Part shown: positions 24,897 to 34,635 of the stretch, piece by piece | How positions within the stretch are numbered: the stretch's first letter is position 1 | Layout: the number at the start of each line of letters is the position of its first letter | Source of the DNA: Deltaproteobacteria bacterium | Lineage (GTDB): Bacteria; Myxococcota; Myxococcia; SLRQ01 | Direction of reading: 5' to 3' | DNA: 64,000 nucleotides | NCBI GenBank assembly: GCA_029210625.1 | Contig: JARGFU010000015.1 | Location: 14,940-78,939, forward strand | The notes under the pieces: generated by a model | What the model was told of the DNA's origin: nothing | The model's database searches: none | What the model saw: the letters and a program-made list of their open reading frames with translations, nothing else | Position numbers and translations under genes: made by a program

Positions 24897-27064
24897 CGAC
24901 GCCCGACCCAGAGCTCCTCGCGGTCTTCCGCGAAGAGGTGAGCGACGCCATCGAGACCCTCCTCTCCGCGCTCGACGCGCTGGAGAAGGCGGGCTCGGTG
25001 GAGGACGCGCTCGCGCAGGTCCGGGTGGTGCGGCGGGTCGTCCACAACATCAAGGGCGCCGCCCGGGCCGTCAGCCTGGACATGATCGAGCTGCTCACGC
25101 ACGCCCTCGAGGACGGGCTGGGCGAGTCGCTCGCCGCGGAGCAGGCCCCGCCGGCCGCGATGGTGGCGCTCCTCCACCGCGCCGTCCCCCTCATCGAGGC
25201 GGCCCTGGACGACCCGGAGGCCCGGGATCGGATCCTGGCGCTGGTCCAGGAGATCGCCGAGCTCTCCTCCCCCCCGGGGGAGCGCCCGGCCACCCCCGGC
25301 CGGAAGAAGCGCGCGAAGCGCAAGACCCGGAAGACCGCACCGGCGGAGGCCGAGGCCCGGACCGAGCTGGAGGACGAGGCCGCCCTCGACGCGCGCAGCA
25401 CGACCATCCGGGTGAGGCCCGAGCGCCTCGATCGCCTGATGGACTACTCCGGCGAGCTCCTCGCCCTGCAGAACCGGCGCCGGGCCCAGCACCGCGAGCT
25501 CGACGAGCTCGAGGCCCACCTCGGCGACACCATCGCGACCCTCCCGCCGGGCGAGCGGGGCCTCTTCCGCGAGGTCCACCACCGGCTCGAGGCGCTGCTT
25601 CGACGCAACGTCCAGGAGCTGCAGCAGTGGGAGCGGGTCACCCTGGGCTTCAAGGAGTCGGTGAGCGCGATGCGGATGCGGCCCCTGGCCGACTTCGTCC
25701 CGCGCTGGCGCCAGGTGGTGGACCGGGCGGCCGCGGCCCTCGACCTGCCGGTGCGCTTCACCGCCGACGTGGGCCAGATCGAGATCGATCGCCAGATCCT
25801 CGATGGCCTCTGGGATCCCCTCATGCACCTCCTCCACAACGCCGTGGGTCACGGCCTCGCCCGCGCCGCCCAGGAGGGCCGCGGCGACGCGGCCGGCCGG
25901 GTCCACCTGCGGGCCCGGACCGTCGGCAACCAGGTTGAGCTCGACCTCTGCGACGACGGGATGGGCATCGATCTCGAGCGGGTCCGCGAGCGGGGGGTGG
26001 AGACCGGGCTCCTCGAGGCCGCCGACGCGCAAGCCGCGACCGAAGACGAGCTGATCGAGCTGCTCTTCCTCCCCGGCTTCAGCACCGCCCGGGACGTGAC
26101 CCGGGTGAGCGGCCGCGGCGTCGGGCTGGACGTGGTCCGCAGCCGGGTCGGCGAGCTCGGCGGCAACGTCACCCTCTCGACCTCCTCCATGCTGGGGGGG
26201 GCCAGCTTCCGGCTGACCATCCCGGCCAGCGTGGTCTCGATCCGGGGCCTGCTGGTGAACGCGGCGGGCACCACCTACGTCCTCCCGCACGCCAACGTGC
26301 GGCGCACCCTGCGCATCTCCTCCGATCTGGTCCGCTCGACCTCCGGGGGTGACGCCCTGGAGGAGAAGGGCGCCTCCCCCCTGCGCCTGCGCTGGCTCTC
26401 CGCCCTCATGCAGCACCCCCCCGGCGAGGACTCCGGCCAGCTGGTGATCGTCGAGGTCCAGACGGGCAACCGATCCCTGGGCCTGGTGGTCGACGAGGTC
26501 GCCGGAGAGGAGGAGCTGGTCACCCGCCCCTTGCCCTGGAACCTGGTCCGGATCAGGGGCGTGGCCGGGATGGTGGTGCTGGGCAGCGGCACCCTCGCCG
26601 CGGTGGTCGACGTCGAGGGCCTGCTCGAGCGCGCCTCCCTCGACAAGGGGCAGGCCCTGAGGGCCGCCCAGGAGCGGCGGGTGCGGCCGCGCCACCGGCT
26701 GCTGGTGGTGGACGACTCCCTGACCAGCCGCACCCTCGAGCGGAACATCCTGGAGGCGGCCGGCTACGAGGTGGAGATCGCCGTCAACGGCAGCGAGGGC
26801 TGGCAGCGGCTCCAGGAGCTCCCCGTGGACCTCGTCGTCTCGGACGTCGAGATGCCCGAGATGAACGGCTTCGAGCTCACCCGGCAGATCCGGGCCCACC
26901 CCGAGTTCGAGCGCCTCCCGGTGATCCTCGTGACCAGCCTGGATCGCCCGGAGGACCTCGCGGCGGGCGCCGCCGCCGGCGCGGACGAGTACGTGGTCAA
27001 GGGGCGCTTCGATCACGAGAAGCTCCTGGAGGCCGTGCAGCGGCTGCTCGGTGCCCATGCCTAG
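24893..27064 (+). CDS. cheA: Hybrid chemotaxis kinase CheA with C-terminal receiver
   Basis: Domains of the 723-aa kinase in order: HPt (residues 1-110; phosphoacceptor His in VVHNIKGAARA), a basic linker, dimerisation helices (~180-280), HATPase (~290-443; N box LLHNAVGHGL, G1 DDGMGIDL, G2 SGRGVGLDVV), CheW-like domain (~445-590) and a receiver (~600-723; Asp in LVVSDVEMPEMNG). CheA-receiver fusions are typical of alternative-output systems, in which the attached receiver acts as a phosphate sink or relay. There is no P2 CheY-binding domain evident. It overlaps cheB slightly. Confidence 0.94.
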   Translation: MTTPDPELLAVFREEVSDAIETLLSALDALEKAGSVEDALAQVRVVRRVVHNIKGAARAVSLDMIELLTHALEDGLGESLAAEQAPPAAMVALLHRAVPLIEAALDDPEARDRILALVQEIAELSSPPGERPATPGRKKRAKRKTRKTAPAEAEARTELEDEAALDARSTTIRVRPERLDRLMDYSGELLALQNRRRAQHRELDELEAHLGDTIATLPPGERGLFREVHHRLEALLRRNVQELQQWERVTLGFKESVSAMRMRPLADFVPRWRQVVDRAAAALDLPVRFTADVGQIEIDRQILDGLWDPLMHLLHNAVGHGLARAAQEGRGDAAGRVHLRARTVGNQVELDLCDDGMGIDLERVRERGVETGLLEAADAQAATEDELIELLFLPGFSTARDVTRVSGRGVGLDVVRSRVGELGGNVTLSTSSMLGGASFRLTIPASVVSIRGLLVNAAGTTYVLPHANVRRTLRISSDLVRSTSGGDALEEKGASPLRLRWLSALMQHPPGEDSGQLVIVEVQTGNRSLGLVVDEVAGEEELVTRPLPWNLVRIRGVAGMVVLGSGTLAAVVDVEGLLERASLDKGQALRAAQERRVRPRHRLLVVDDSLTSRTLERNILEAAGYEVEIAVNGSEGWQRLQELPVDLVVSDVEMPEMNGFELTRQIRAHPEFERLPVILVTSLDRPEDLAAGAAAGADEYVVKGRFDHEKLLEAVQRLLGAHA

Positions 27065-28154
27065 GTCGGTCCTGATCGTCGACGACTCCCCCACGGCCCG
27101 CCTCGCCCTGAAGCGTGCCCTGGAGGGATCGGAGCTGCAGGTGGTCGGCGCGGTCGCCACCGGCGGGGAGGCCCTCGAGTCCGTCGAGCGTCTCCGGCCG
27201 GACATCGTCACGATGGACCTCTTCCTGGGGAAGGACGACGGGGTGGAGGTCACCCGGAGCATCATGGAGCGCTGCCCCACGCCGATCCTGGTGGTGACCA
27301 GCGCCGACACCAGTGACGCCGAGCTCTCCTTCCGGATCGTGGGCGCCGGAGCCCTGGACGTCTTCCCCAAGCTGCCGGGGGCGGGCCACGCCGAGTACGA
27401 GCGGCAGCGCCGGCAGCTGATCCGGCGCCTGCAGCTGCTCTCGGAGGTCCCGGTGGTCACCCGCCACCGGCGCGAGGAGCGGGAGCGGCGTCACCGCCGC
27501 GCCCCGCCCGCCGCGCCCGTCCCGCGTGAGCCGCGCGGCCTGGGCGAGCGCTCGGAGGCGCCGACCCTCGGCCTGCGGGTCGGCCCCCATCCCAACGCCC
27601 GCCTGATCGTCATCGGCGCCTCCACCGGAGGGCCGCCCGAGCTGGAGCGGCTGCTCTCCCGCCTACCCGCTCCCTATCCCCTGCCGATCGTCCTCGTTCA
27701 GCACATCTCCGAGGGCTTCGCGGGGCCCCTGGCCGACTGGCTCTCCACCAGCACCGGCCACCGGGTGGTGGTGGCCGAGCGGAGCCTCTTCCCCGAGCCG
27801 GGGCTGGTGATCCTGGCGCCGGACGACCGGCACCTGGTCCTCACCTCCTCGGGGCGGCTGCAGCCCACCAGCGAGGAGGTGCCGGGGCACAACCGCCCCT
27901 CGATCGATCACTTCTTCTCCTCGGTCGCCGCGACCCAACCCGGGGGCACCCTGGGCATCCTCCTCACCGGCATGGGCCGGGACGGCGCCCGGGGGCTGGC
28001 CGCGCTCAAGCGCGCCGGCGGGATCACGATCGTGCAGGATCCCGACTCGGCGCTGCTCTCCAGCATGCCCCGGGCCGCCCTGGAGGAGGAGCCCACCGCC
28101 CTGGTGGCCGAACCAGGGCGGATCGCGGACTACCTGCGCGACCTCGAGGTCTAG
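27057..28154 (+). CDS. cheB: CheB-type receptor methylesterase/glutamine deamidase
   Basis: The protein (365 aa from ATG 27057; GTG 27051 is an alternative) has a receiver (LIVDDSPTARLA; Asp in DIVTMDLFLGKDDG), a linker with a basic stretch (RREERERRHRR) and the methylesterase domain with catalytic Ser in GASTGGPPE, His in VQHISEG and Asp in GMGRDGARG. It reverses CheR methylation of the receptor and is controlled by phosphorylation from CheA. It ends the chemosensory operon, tail-to-tail with nuoN (4-base overlap). Confidence 0.94.
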   Translation: MPRSVLIVDDSPTARLALKRALEGSELQVVGAVATGGEALESVERLRPDIVTMDLFLGKDDGVEVTRSIMERCPTPILVVTSADTSDAELSFRIVGAGALDVFPKLPGAGHAEYERQRRQLIRRLQLLSEVPVVTRHRREERERRHRRAPPAAPVPREPRGLGERSEAPTLGLRVGPHPNARLIVIGASTGGPPELERLLSRLPAPYPLPIVLVQHISEGFAGPLADWLSTSTGHRVVVAERSLFPEPGLVILAPDDRHLVLTSSGRLQPTSEEVPGHNRPSIDHFFSSVAATQPGGTLGILLTGMGRDGARGLAALKRAGGITIVQDPDSALLSSMPRAALEEEPTALVAEPGRIADYLRDLEV

Positions 28155-29725
28155 CGCTGGACCACCGCGACCGGATGCGGGCCGGTCTTGAAGGTGCTGC
28201 GGACCGAGTCCTGGGCGAAGGAGCTGACCTTGGCCGGCCAGAGGCCGAGGAGGAGCACCGCCAGGGTGGCGATCACCAGACCGGTGCCGAAGGCGGCGCC
28301 GAAGCGGCGGGGGGCGGCGCCCTCCTCCGCCTGCTCCACCGCGGGCTTCATGTACATGTAGACCACCACCCGCAGGTAGTAGTACGCGCCCAGCACGCTC
28401 GCGAGGATGCTGATCACCGCCAGGATGTAGAGCGGCCGCTGCATGGTCTCGCTGTGCGCCGCGGTCTGGAAGAGAGCCCGGAAGATGTCGAGCTTGGCGA
28501 TGAAGCCGCCGGTGGGCGGCACGCCCGCCAGGGAGAGCATGAAGACGGTCATCGCGAAGGCCAGGGCCGGGTGCTTGCTCGCCAGCCCGGCGACCTCGTC
28601 GATGTGGCCGGTGGCCTGCTGCCCCTCGCTGCGCTTCTTCTCCACCGCGCCGACCACCGCGAAGGCCCCGATGGAGGTCGCCGCGTAGACCAGCAGGTAG
28701 AAGAGCACGCTGGAGGTGAGGGCCGGGCCACCCCAGGCCGCGGCGACCACGGCCAGGAGGGCGTAGCCGGCGTGGGCGATGGAGGAGTAGGCCAGCATCC
28801 GCTTCACGTTGTCCTGCACCAGGGCCAGGGCGTTGCCCAGGACCACGGTGAGCAGGGCCAGCACGTAGAGGATCTGTCCCCAGCCGCCGTCGCCCACGGA
28901 GATCGAGGGCGCGGGCAGGGCCACCAGGAGCAGGCGCAGGAAGGCCGCGAAGGCCGCCGCCTTCACGCCCGCCGCCATGAAGGCGGTGGTGGGGGTCGGG
29001 GCGCCCTCGTAGACGTCCGGCGTCCACATGTGGAAGGGCACCGCCGCGATCTTGAAGGCGAAGCCCACCGCGGCGAGTCCGGCGCCGGTGAGGAAGAGGC
29101 CCGAGACCTCTCCGCGGGCGCCGGCGGCGATGCCGGCCAGGTCGAGGTGACCGGTGTCCACGTAGAGGAGGGCCACGCCGTAGAGGAAGAGGGCCGAGGA
29201 GAAGGCGCCCAGCACCAGGTACTTGAAGGCGGCCTCGACGCTTCGCTGCTGATCGCGGCGGAAGGCGACCAGCGCGTAGATGGCGATGGACATCACCTCC
29301 AGGCTGACGAAGAGCACCAGCAGGTCGGCGGCCATGGTCAGCATCACCATCCCGGAGGCCGAGAGGGTGGCGAGGCCATAGAACTCACCGCGGGCCAGCT
29401 TGCGATCCTGCAGGTAGATCTGCGCGCCGAGGGCCGAGAGGGCCAGGCTGCCGCAGATCACCACGGTGAAGAAGCGCGAGAAGGCGTCGACCGCGAGGGA
29501 TCCGCCGAAGGCCGTGGTGGTGTCGCCGGCGCCCCAGAAGGCGCTCGCCGCCGCCACGACGGCCACCAGCGCGGTGACCCAGGGCAGGTGCGCCCGCGAC
29601 TCGGAGTGCGTGGCGGTCTCGAGGAGGAGGAGGAGCACCCCACCGGCGACGAGCACGATGGGGGCCAGGACGGCACCGACGTCGGCGAGGCCGACCGAGG
29701 TGGCGAGAAGCACGGAGCCGGTCAT
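28151..29725 (-). CDS. nuoN: NADH-quinone oxidoreductase subunit N
   Basis: The 524-aa, ~14-helix membrane protein has the Mrp-antiporter-type features of NuoN: LVSFEVMSIAIYALVAF-like helix with the key Glu (FVSLEVMSIAIY), FKIAAVPFHMWTPDVYEGAPTP and KRMLAYSSIAHAGYALLA. NuoN is one of three proton-pumping subunits of complex I. Start ATG 29725 overlaps the nuoM stop (ATGA); longer in-frame upstream sequence runs through nuoM and is not coding. It is the last gene of the nuo operon. Confidence 0.95.
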   Translation of the reverse strand: MTGSVLLATSVGLADVGAVLAPIVLVAGGVLLLLLETATHSESRAHLPWVTALVAVVAAASAFWGAGDTTTAFGGSLAVDAFSRFFTVVICGSLALSALGAQIYLQDRKLARGEFYGLATLSASGMVMLTMAADLLVLFVSLEVMSIAIYALVAFRRDQQRSVEAAFKYLVLGAFSSALFLYGVALLYVDTGHLDLAGIAAGARGEVSGLFLTGAGLAAVGFAFKIAAVPFHMWTPDVYEGAPTPTTAFMAAGVKAAAFAAFLRLLLVALPAPSISVGDGGWGQILYVLALLTVVLGNALALVQDNVKRMLAYSSIAHAGYALLAVVAAAWGGPALTSSVLFYLLVYAATSIGAFAVVGAVEKKRSEGQQATGHIDEVAGLASKHPALAFAMTVFMLSLAGVPPTGGFIAKLDIFRALFQTAAHSETMQRPLYILAVISILASVLGAYYYLRVVVYMYMKPAVEQAEEGAAPRRFGAAFGTGLVIATLAVLLLGLWPAKVSSFAQDSVRSTFKTGPHPVAVVQR

Positions 29726-31671
29726 CGCGTCTCCTCCTTCTGCACGGGCTGGGCGGTGGGAGCCTTGAGTCCCATCTCCTGGGCCCGCTTGCGGAGTATG
29801 TCGAGCTGTTGCTTCTGGAGGCGCAGCCGCCGGGCGGCGTCCTGCGGCTCGGCGGGGCGGGGGCGCTCGGGGACGCCCCGGCCATCGAGGTTCTGTCGCG
29901 GCACGATGCGCGGGGAGCCCACCCGGGTCCCGGCGGCCGGCGCGACGACGGTGCCCGCGGGCACCATCCGGCCGGCGGCCGGCGGCGGCACGGCCTGCAC
30001 CGGAGCGGCGCCGCCGCCCTGCCAGGCGCGCGCCGAGGCGAGGACGCGGTTCAGCTCGTTGCCGGCGCCCAGCGCACGGCCCCCGGGCCCCAGGAGGACG
30101 ACCTCGCCCTCCCCGGCACCCAGGGCCTTGCCGACCTCGGCGTTGGCGGTCGCGACGCCGCCGGTCTTGCCCTCGGTGGCCACCGAGAGCACGCGGCCCA
30201 CGTAGGCCTCGACCGAGGGGGTGATCCGGTCGAGGAAGGGCTTCGGGTAGAGGCCCATGAAGAGGATCATCCCGGCGATGGGCACGAGGGTGACCCACTC
30301 GCGCAGGGTGAGGTCCTTCAGCTTCTCGTTCTTCGAGTTGGTCAGCGGCCCGAAGAAGACCCGGCGGTACATCCAGAGGAGGTAGACCGCGCCGAAGATC
30401 ACGCCGGTGCCGCCGATGCCCGCGGCCCAGCGGCCCCAGGCGGGCGCCGAGGTGAAGGAGCCCAGCAGGATGAGGAACTCACCCACAAAGCCGTTGGTGC
30501 CCGGCAGGCCGGCCGACGAGAGGGCGACCAGCATGAAGAAGGCGGCGTAGGCGGGCATCACCTTGGCGATGCCACCGAAGTCCGCCATCTCCCGGGTGTG
30601 CCGGCGCTCGTAGATGATGCCGACCAGGAGGAAGAGCGCGCCGGAGGAGACGCCGTGGTTGAGCATCTGGTAGACCGCGCCGGTCCCGGCCGAGGTGGTC
30701 AGCACCGTGAGGCCGAGGATGACGAAGCCCATGTGGGACACGGAGCTGTAGGCGATGAGCTTCTTCACGTCGCTCTGCGCCATCGCCATGAAGGCGCCGT
30801 AGACGATGCCCACCACGGAGATGAAGGCGATGACCGGCGCGTAGATCGCCGCCGCCTCGGGGAAGAGGGGGAAGGCGAAGCGCATCAGGCCGTAGGAGCC
30901 CATCTTCAGGAGCACGCCGGCCAGGATCACCGAGCCGGCGGTCGGCGCCTCGACGTGGGCGTCGGGGAGCCAGGTGTGGAAGGGGAAGAGAGGCACCTTC
31001 ACCGCGAAGGCCAGCACGAAGGCCCAGAAGAGCCAGCGCTGCTCGTAGAGCGAGAGGTTCGCGTCCAGCAGAGTCTGGAAGTCGAAGCTGCTGGTGTCGA
31101 AGTAGAGGAAGAGGATGGCCAGCAGCATCAGCAGCGAGCCGACCATCGTGTAGATGAAGAACTTGATGGCCGAGTAGATGCGGCGCGGGCCACCGAAGAC
31201 CCCGATGAGGATGTACATCGGGATGAGCATGACCTCCCAGAAGACGTAGAAGAGGATCATGTCCACCGCCACGAACGCACCGAGCATCGCCGTCTCGAGG
31301 ACGAGCATGGCGAGGTAGAACTCCTTGGTGCGTCCCTCGACCGCGGTGAAGGTCGAGAGGACCACGATGGGCATCAGCCAGGTGGTCAGCAGGATCAGGA
31401 AGAGGCTGATCCCGTCGATGGCCATGTGGAAGCGGATGCCCAGGGAGGGGATCCACTCGGCGTTCACCGTCATCGACTCCTGGAAGCCCGCCACGCCCGG
31501 CTCGAAGAAGGCGAGCAGGCCCAGCGAGATCGCGAAGACGATGGCGGAGGTGCAGAGGGCGACGATCTTGTGCTGCCCGGCCTCGCCCTTCGGCAGGAAG
31601 AGGAGGAGGGCGGCGCCGACGAGCGGCGTGAAGACGATCAGGGGGAGGAGCCAGGAGGCGAGGGGGTTCAC
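29722..31671 (-). CDS. nuoM: NADH-quinone oxidoreductase subunit M with unusual C-terminal extension
   Basis: Residues 1 to ~500 are a normal NuoM (FYVFWEVMLIPMYILIG with the conserved Glu, FHTWLPDAHVEAPT, KKLIAYSSVSHMGFV), a proton-pumping antiporter-like subunit. The chain then continues for roughly 130 more residues, which is atypical: an Ala/Gly-rich part, a Pro/Val-rich part (VQAVPPPAAGRMVPAG) and a charged helix-like tail (AARRLRLQKQQLDILRKRA). Total 649 aa against ~500 in most bacteria. The extension keeps the high-GC codon bias and ends in the ATGA overlap with nuoN, so it is genuinely translated. Its topology and purpose are unknown. Confidence 0.95.
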   Translation of the reverse strand: MNPLASWLLPLIVFTPLVGAALLLFLPKGEAGQHKIVALCTSAIVFAISLGLLAFFEPGVAGFQESMTVNAEWIPSLGIRFHMAIDGISLFLILLTTWLMPIVVLSTFTAVEGRTKEFYLAMLVLETAMLGAFVAVDMILFYVFWEVMLIPMYILIGVFGGPRRIYSAIKFFIYTMVGSLLMLLAILFLYFDTSSFDFQTLLDANLSLYEQRWLFWAFVLAFAVKVPLFPFHTWLPDAHVEAPTAGSVILAGVLLKMGSYGLMRFAFPLFPEAAAIYAPVIAFISVVGIVYGAFMAMAQSDVKKLIAYSSVSHMGFVILGLTVLTTSAGTGAVYQMLNHGVSSGALFLLVGIIYERRHTREMADFGGIAKVMPAYAAFFMLVALSSAGLPGTNGFVGEFLILLGSFTSAPAWGRWAAGIGGTGVIFGAVYLLWMYRRVFFGPLTNSKNEKLKDLTLREWVTLVPIAGMILFMGLYPKPFLDRITPSVEAYVGRVLSVATEGKTGGVATANAEVGKALGAGEGEVVLLGPGGRALGAGNELNRVLASARAWQGGGAAPVQAVPPPAAGRMVPAGTVVAPAAGTRVGSPRIVPRQNLDGRGVPERPRPAEPQDAARRLRLQKQQLDILRKRAQEMGLKAPTAQPVQKEETR

Positions 31672-33770
31672 TGGATCACCTCCGTACCGGTCTGGAGCAT
31701 GGCCACGGGCCCGGCCGGGGCGCTCACTTCACTTCGGGCCACTCCGGCGGCTTCGTTGCCCCAGTGCTTCCAGCCGACGAAGGCGGCCAGGAGCAGGGCG
31801 GCGCCGATGGCGACCACCGCGGCGTAGCGCTGGGCGTCACCGTTCTGGATGGGGCGCAGCAGCGAGCCGAAGAGCCGCGCCACCTTGGCGCTGCCCTCGA
31901 CCAGCAGCCGGTCGATGAGGATGACGTCGACCACCCACCACAGGCCCTTCGCGAAGGCCACCAGCGGGAAGACGATGAGCTTGAGGTAGGACTGGTCCCA
32001 CCAGAGGCGCTCGTAGGAGGCGGTGTAGATCACGCCGAGGGTGCGCTTGGCCGTGGCGTCGCCCTTCACCTCGGCCTTGCCCCAGACCGTCCAGGCCAGG
32101 GCGAAGCCGGCCCAGGCGATGGCCAGGGCGATGCCCAGGAAGAGGAACTCGTTGGGGTGGTGCGGGGTCGGGACGACGTCGCTGGCGGTCACGCCGGCGA
32201 GCCAGTGATGGAAGGAGATGTGAGCGAAGAGCTCGGAGTTGTTCTGCACGAAGTGCGGGAGGCCGAAGGCGGCCACCACGATGGCCCCGATGGCCAGCAC
32301 CCACAGCGCGCTGGTCATGGTCCAGGGCGACTCGTGGGCGTGGTCGTGCAGGTGCTCGTTGCGCGGCGTGCCCCGGAAGGTCAGGAAGTAGAGCCGCCAC
32401 ATGTAGGTGCTGGTGAAGAAGGCCGCCAGGGCGCCCATGCCCCAGAGGGTCCAGGCCAGGGCCGGGCCCGCGCCGCTGTCGCGCAGGAGGGTCTCGTAGA
32501 GGATCGCGTCCTTCGAGAAGAAGCCCGAGATCGGGATGATGCCGCTGATCGCCACGGTGGCGATGAGGAAGGTCCAGTGGGTGTGCGGGATCTTCTTGTG
32601 CAGGCCGCCGAAGAGGTGGATGTCCTCCTCGTTGCCCATGGCGTGCATCACCGCGCCGGCCCCGAGGAAGAGGCAGGCCTTGAAGAAGGCGTGGGTGAAG
32701 AGGTGGTAGGTGCCGGCGTAGAAGGCGCCGACGCCGACGCCCAGGAACATGTAGCCCAGCTGGGAGACGGTCGAGTAGGCGAGCACCTTCTTGATGCCGC
32801 GCTGGAAGAGGCCCATGAAGGCGCCCACCAGGGCGGTGGCCGCGCCGATGATGGCGATGACCCACATCGCGCTCGGGGAGAGGACGACCATCGGGGAGAG
32901 GCGCACCAGCAGGTAGACGCCGGAGGTGACCATGGTGGCCGCGTGGATGAGGGCCGAGACCGGGGTCGGGCCCGCCATGGCGTCGGGGAGCCAGACGAAG
33001 AGGGGGATCTGGGCCGACTTGCCGGTGCAGCCCACGAAGAGGGCGAGCACCGCGAAGGTGATGGCCTGGCCGTAGGTCCAGCCGCCGAAGATGGAGGCGG
33101 CGGGGATCACGCTGTCGACGTTCACGCTCCCGGCGGCGGCGTTCAGGCTCGAGAAGGAGAGGGTCCCGAAGACCGAGAAGAGGACGAACATCCCGATGAT
33201 GAAGCCGAGGTCGCCCACCCGGTTGACGATGAAGGCCTTCTTGCCGGCGATGGCCTTCTCGGTGTCGGAGTACCAGAAGCCGATCAGCAGGTAGGAGCAG
33301 AGCCCCACGCCCTCCCAGCCCACGAAGAGGACCGGCAGGGAGTCGCCGAGCACCAGCACCAGCATCATGCCGACGAAGAGGTTCAGGTAGCTGAAGTAGC
33401 GGGTGACCCCGTCGTCGTGAGCCATGTAGCCCACGCTGTAGAGGTGGATGAAGAAGCCGATGCCCGTGATCACCAGCAGCATCACCGAGGTGAGGTGATC
33501 GGCCGCGAAGGCGATGGGGATCCGGAACTCACCGACCACGATCCAGTCGTAGGCGACGTGGTAGAGCCGCTCGGTGCCGCCCAGCATGGAGAGGAAGACG
33601 CCGAGGCTGATGACGAAGGAGGCGCCCACGGCACCGACGGCCAGCCACTGGGCGTTCTCGCGGCCCAGGCGGCGGCCGAAGAGGCCGTTCACCGCCGCTG
33701 CCAGCATGGGGATCAGCGGGATGAGGTAGAGCAGGCTCTCGACACGGGAGGGATTGATCATGGAGCTCAT
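31668..33770 (-). CDS. nuoL: NADH-quinone oxidoreductase subunit L
   Basis: The 700-aa membrane protein shows the NuoL hallmarks: FVGWEGVGLCSYLLIGFW, KAFIVNRVGDLGF, AQIPLFVWLPDAMAGPTPVSALIH and KKVLAYSTVSQLGYMFLG. NuoL is the distal proton pump and carries the long lateral helix near its C-terminus. Starts ATG 33770 and ATG 33761 are both possible. It overlaps nuoM by four bases and follows nuoK by ten bases. Confidence 0.95.
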   Translation of the reverse strand: MSSMINPSRVESLLYLIPLIPMLAAAVNGLFGRRLGRENAQWLAVGAVGASFVISLGVFLSMLGGTERLYHVAYDWIVVGEFRIPIAFAADHLTSVMLLVITGIGFFIHLYSVGYMAHDDGVTRYFSYLNLFVGMMLVLVLGDSLPVLFVGWEGVGLCSYLLIGFWYSDTEKAIAGKKAFIVNRVGDLGFIIGMFVLFSVFGTLSFSSLNAAAGSVNVDSVIPAASIFGGWTYGQAITFAVLALFVGCTGKSAQIPLFVWLPDAMAGPTPVSALIHAATMVTSGVYLLVRLSPMVVLSPSAMWVIAIIGAATALVGAFMGLFQRGIKKVLAYSTVSQLGYMFLGVGVGAFYAGTYHLFTHAFFKACLFLGAGAVMHAMGNEEDIHLFGGLHKKIPHTHWTFLIATVAISGIIPISGFFSKDAILYETLLRDSGAGPALAWTLWGMGALAAFFTSTYMWRLYFLTFRGTPRNEHLHDHAHESPWTMTSALWVLAIGAIVVAAFGLPHFVQNNSELFAHISFHHWLAGVTASDVVPTPHHPNEFLFLGIALAIAWAGFALAWTVWGKAEVKGDATAKRTLGVIYTASYERLWWDQSYLKLIVFPLVAFAKGLWWVVDVILIDRLLVEGSAKVARLFGSLLRPIQNGDAQRYAAVVAIGAALLLAAFVGWKHWGNEAAGVARSEVSAPAGPVAMLQTGTEVIQ

Positions 33771-33780
33771 CGAGTCTTCC

Positions 33781-34083
33781 TCAACCCTTGAGGAGGTTCA
33801 GCTCGTCGACCCGCACCGTCTGACGGGTACGGAAGACGGCCAGCACCAGGGCCAGGCCCACGGCAGCCTCGGAGGCGGCCACGGCCATGACGAAGATGGC
33901 CATCACCTGGCCGTCGAGGCCTCCGCCGAAGCGGCTGCCGGCGACCAGGGTCAGGTTCACGGCGTTGAGCATCAACTCGATGCTCATCAGCACGATCAGG
34001 ACGTTGCGGCGGATGACGACGCCGATGGCGCCGAAGGCGAAGAGGATCGCCGCGAGGACGAGGTAATGGGTCAGTCCGATCAT
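33781..34083 (-). CDS. nuoK: NADH-quinone oxidoreductase subunit K
   Basis: The 100-aa protein has three transmembrane helices and the conserved NuoK pattern (GLTHYLVLAAILFAFGAIGV, MSIELMLNAVNL with the essential glutamates of the second and third helices, EAAVGLAL). It forms part of the proton path beside NuoJ. It starts four bases after the nuoJ stop. Confidence 0.96.
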   Translation of the reverse strand: MIGLTHYLVLAAILFAFGAIGVVIRRNVLIVLMSIELMLNAVNLTLVAGSRFGGGLDGQVMAIFVMAVAASEAAVGLALVLAVFRTRQTVRVDELNLLKG

Positions 34084-34086
34084 CGG

Positions 34087-34575
34087 TCAGATCCTCCGCT
34101 TCGCCACGACCACGGCGCCGACGATGGCGACGAGGAGCAGCACGCCCGTCATCTCGAAGGCGATGAGGTGGTCGGTGTAGAGGAGCAGGGCCACTTCGCG
34201 GAAGGTGCCCACCTGGGTGCCGGCCTCGGCCAGCGCCTCACCCTGGCGCACGGCCCAGGCCACGATCACCGCGAGGGTGCCCGCGCCGGCCACGCCCAGG
34301 AACTTGAACCAGGTGTAGCGGGGTCCGCCGATCTCGTCCTCGGAGAGGGAGAGCAGCATGATCACGAAGGTGAAGAGCACCATGATCGCGCCGGCGTAGA
34401 CCAGCACCTGGAGGCCCGCCAGGAGGTGCGCCCGCAGGAGCACGTAGAGCGAGGCCAGGATGAAGAAGCCGCCGATGAGGCTCATCGCCGAGTTCACGGG
34501 GTTGCGTGACCACACGACCCCGAAGGCGCTGACGACCAGAAGGCCCGCGAAGATCCAGAAGAGTGCTGCTTCCAT
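34087..34575 (-). CDS. nuoJ: NADH-quinone oxidoreductase subunit J
   Basis: The 162-aa membrane protein has five hydrophobic helices and the NuoJ signature NPVNSAMSLIGGFF followed by LQVLVYAGAIMVLFTFVIML. GGAGG stands eight bases before ATG 34575. It is separated from nuoF by 60 bases, the largest gap in the operon; no nuoG, nuoH or nuoI is found there. Confidence 0.95.
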   Translation of the reverse strand: MEAALFWIFAGLLVVSAFGVVWSRNPVNSAMSLIGGFFILASLYVLLRAHLLAGLQVLVYAGAIMVLFTFVIMLLSLSEDEIGGPRYTWFKFLGVAGAGTLAVIVAWAVRQGEALAEAGTQVGTFREVALLLYTDHLIAFEMTGVLLLVAIVGAVVVAKRRI

Positions 34576-34635
34576 TTCAGAAGCCTCCAGTTCGGAGAGA
34601 TGAGACGAGGACGCCGGGAGCTGGCGTGCTCGACG

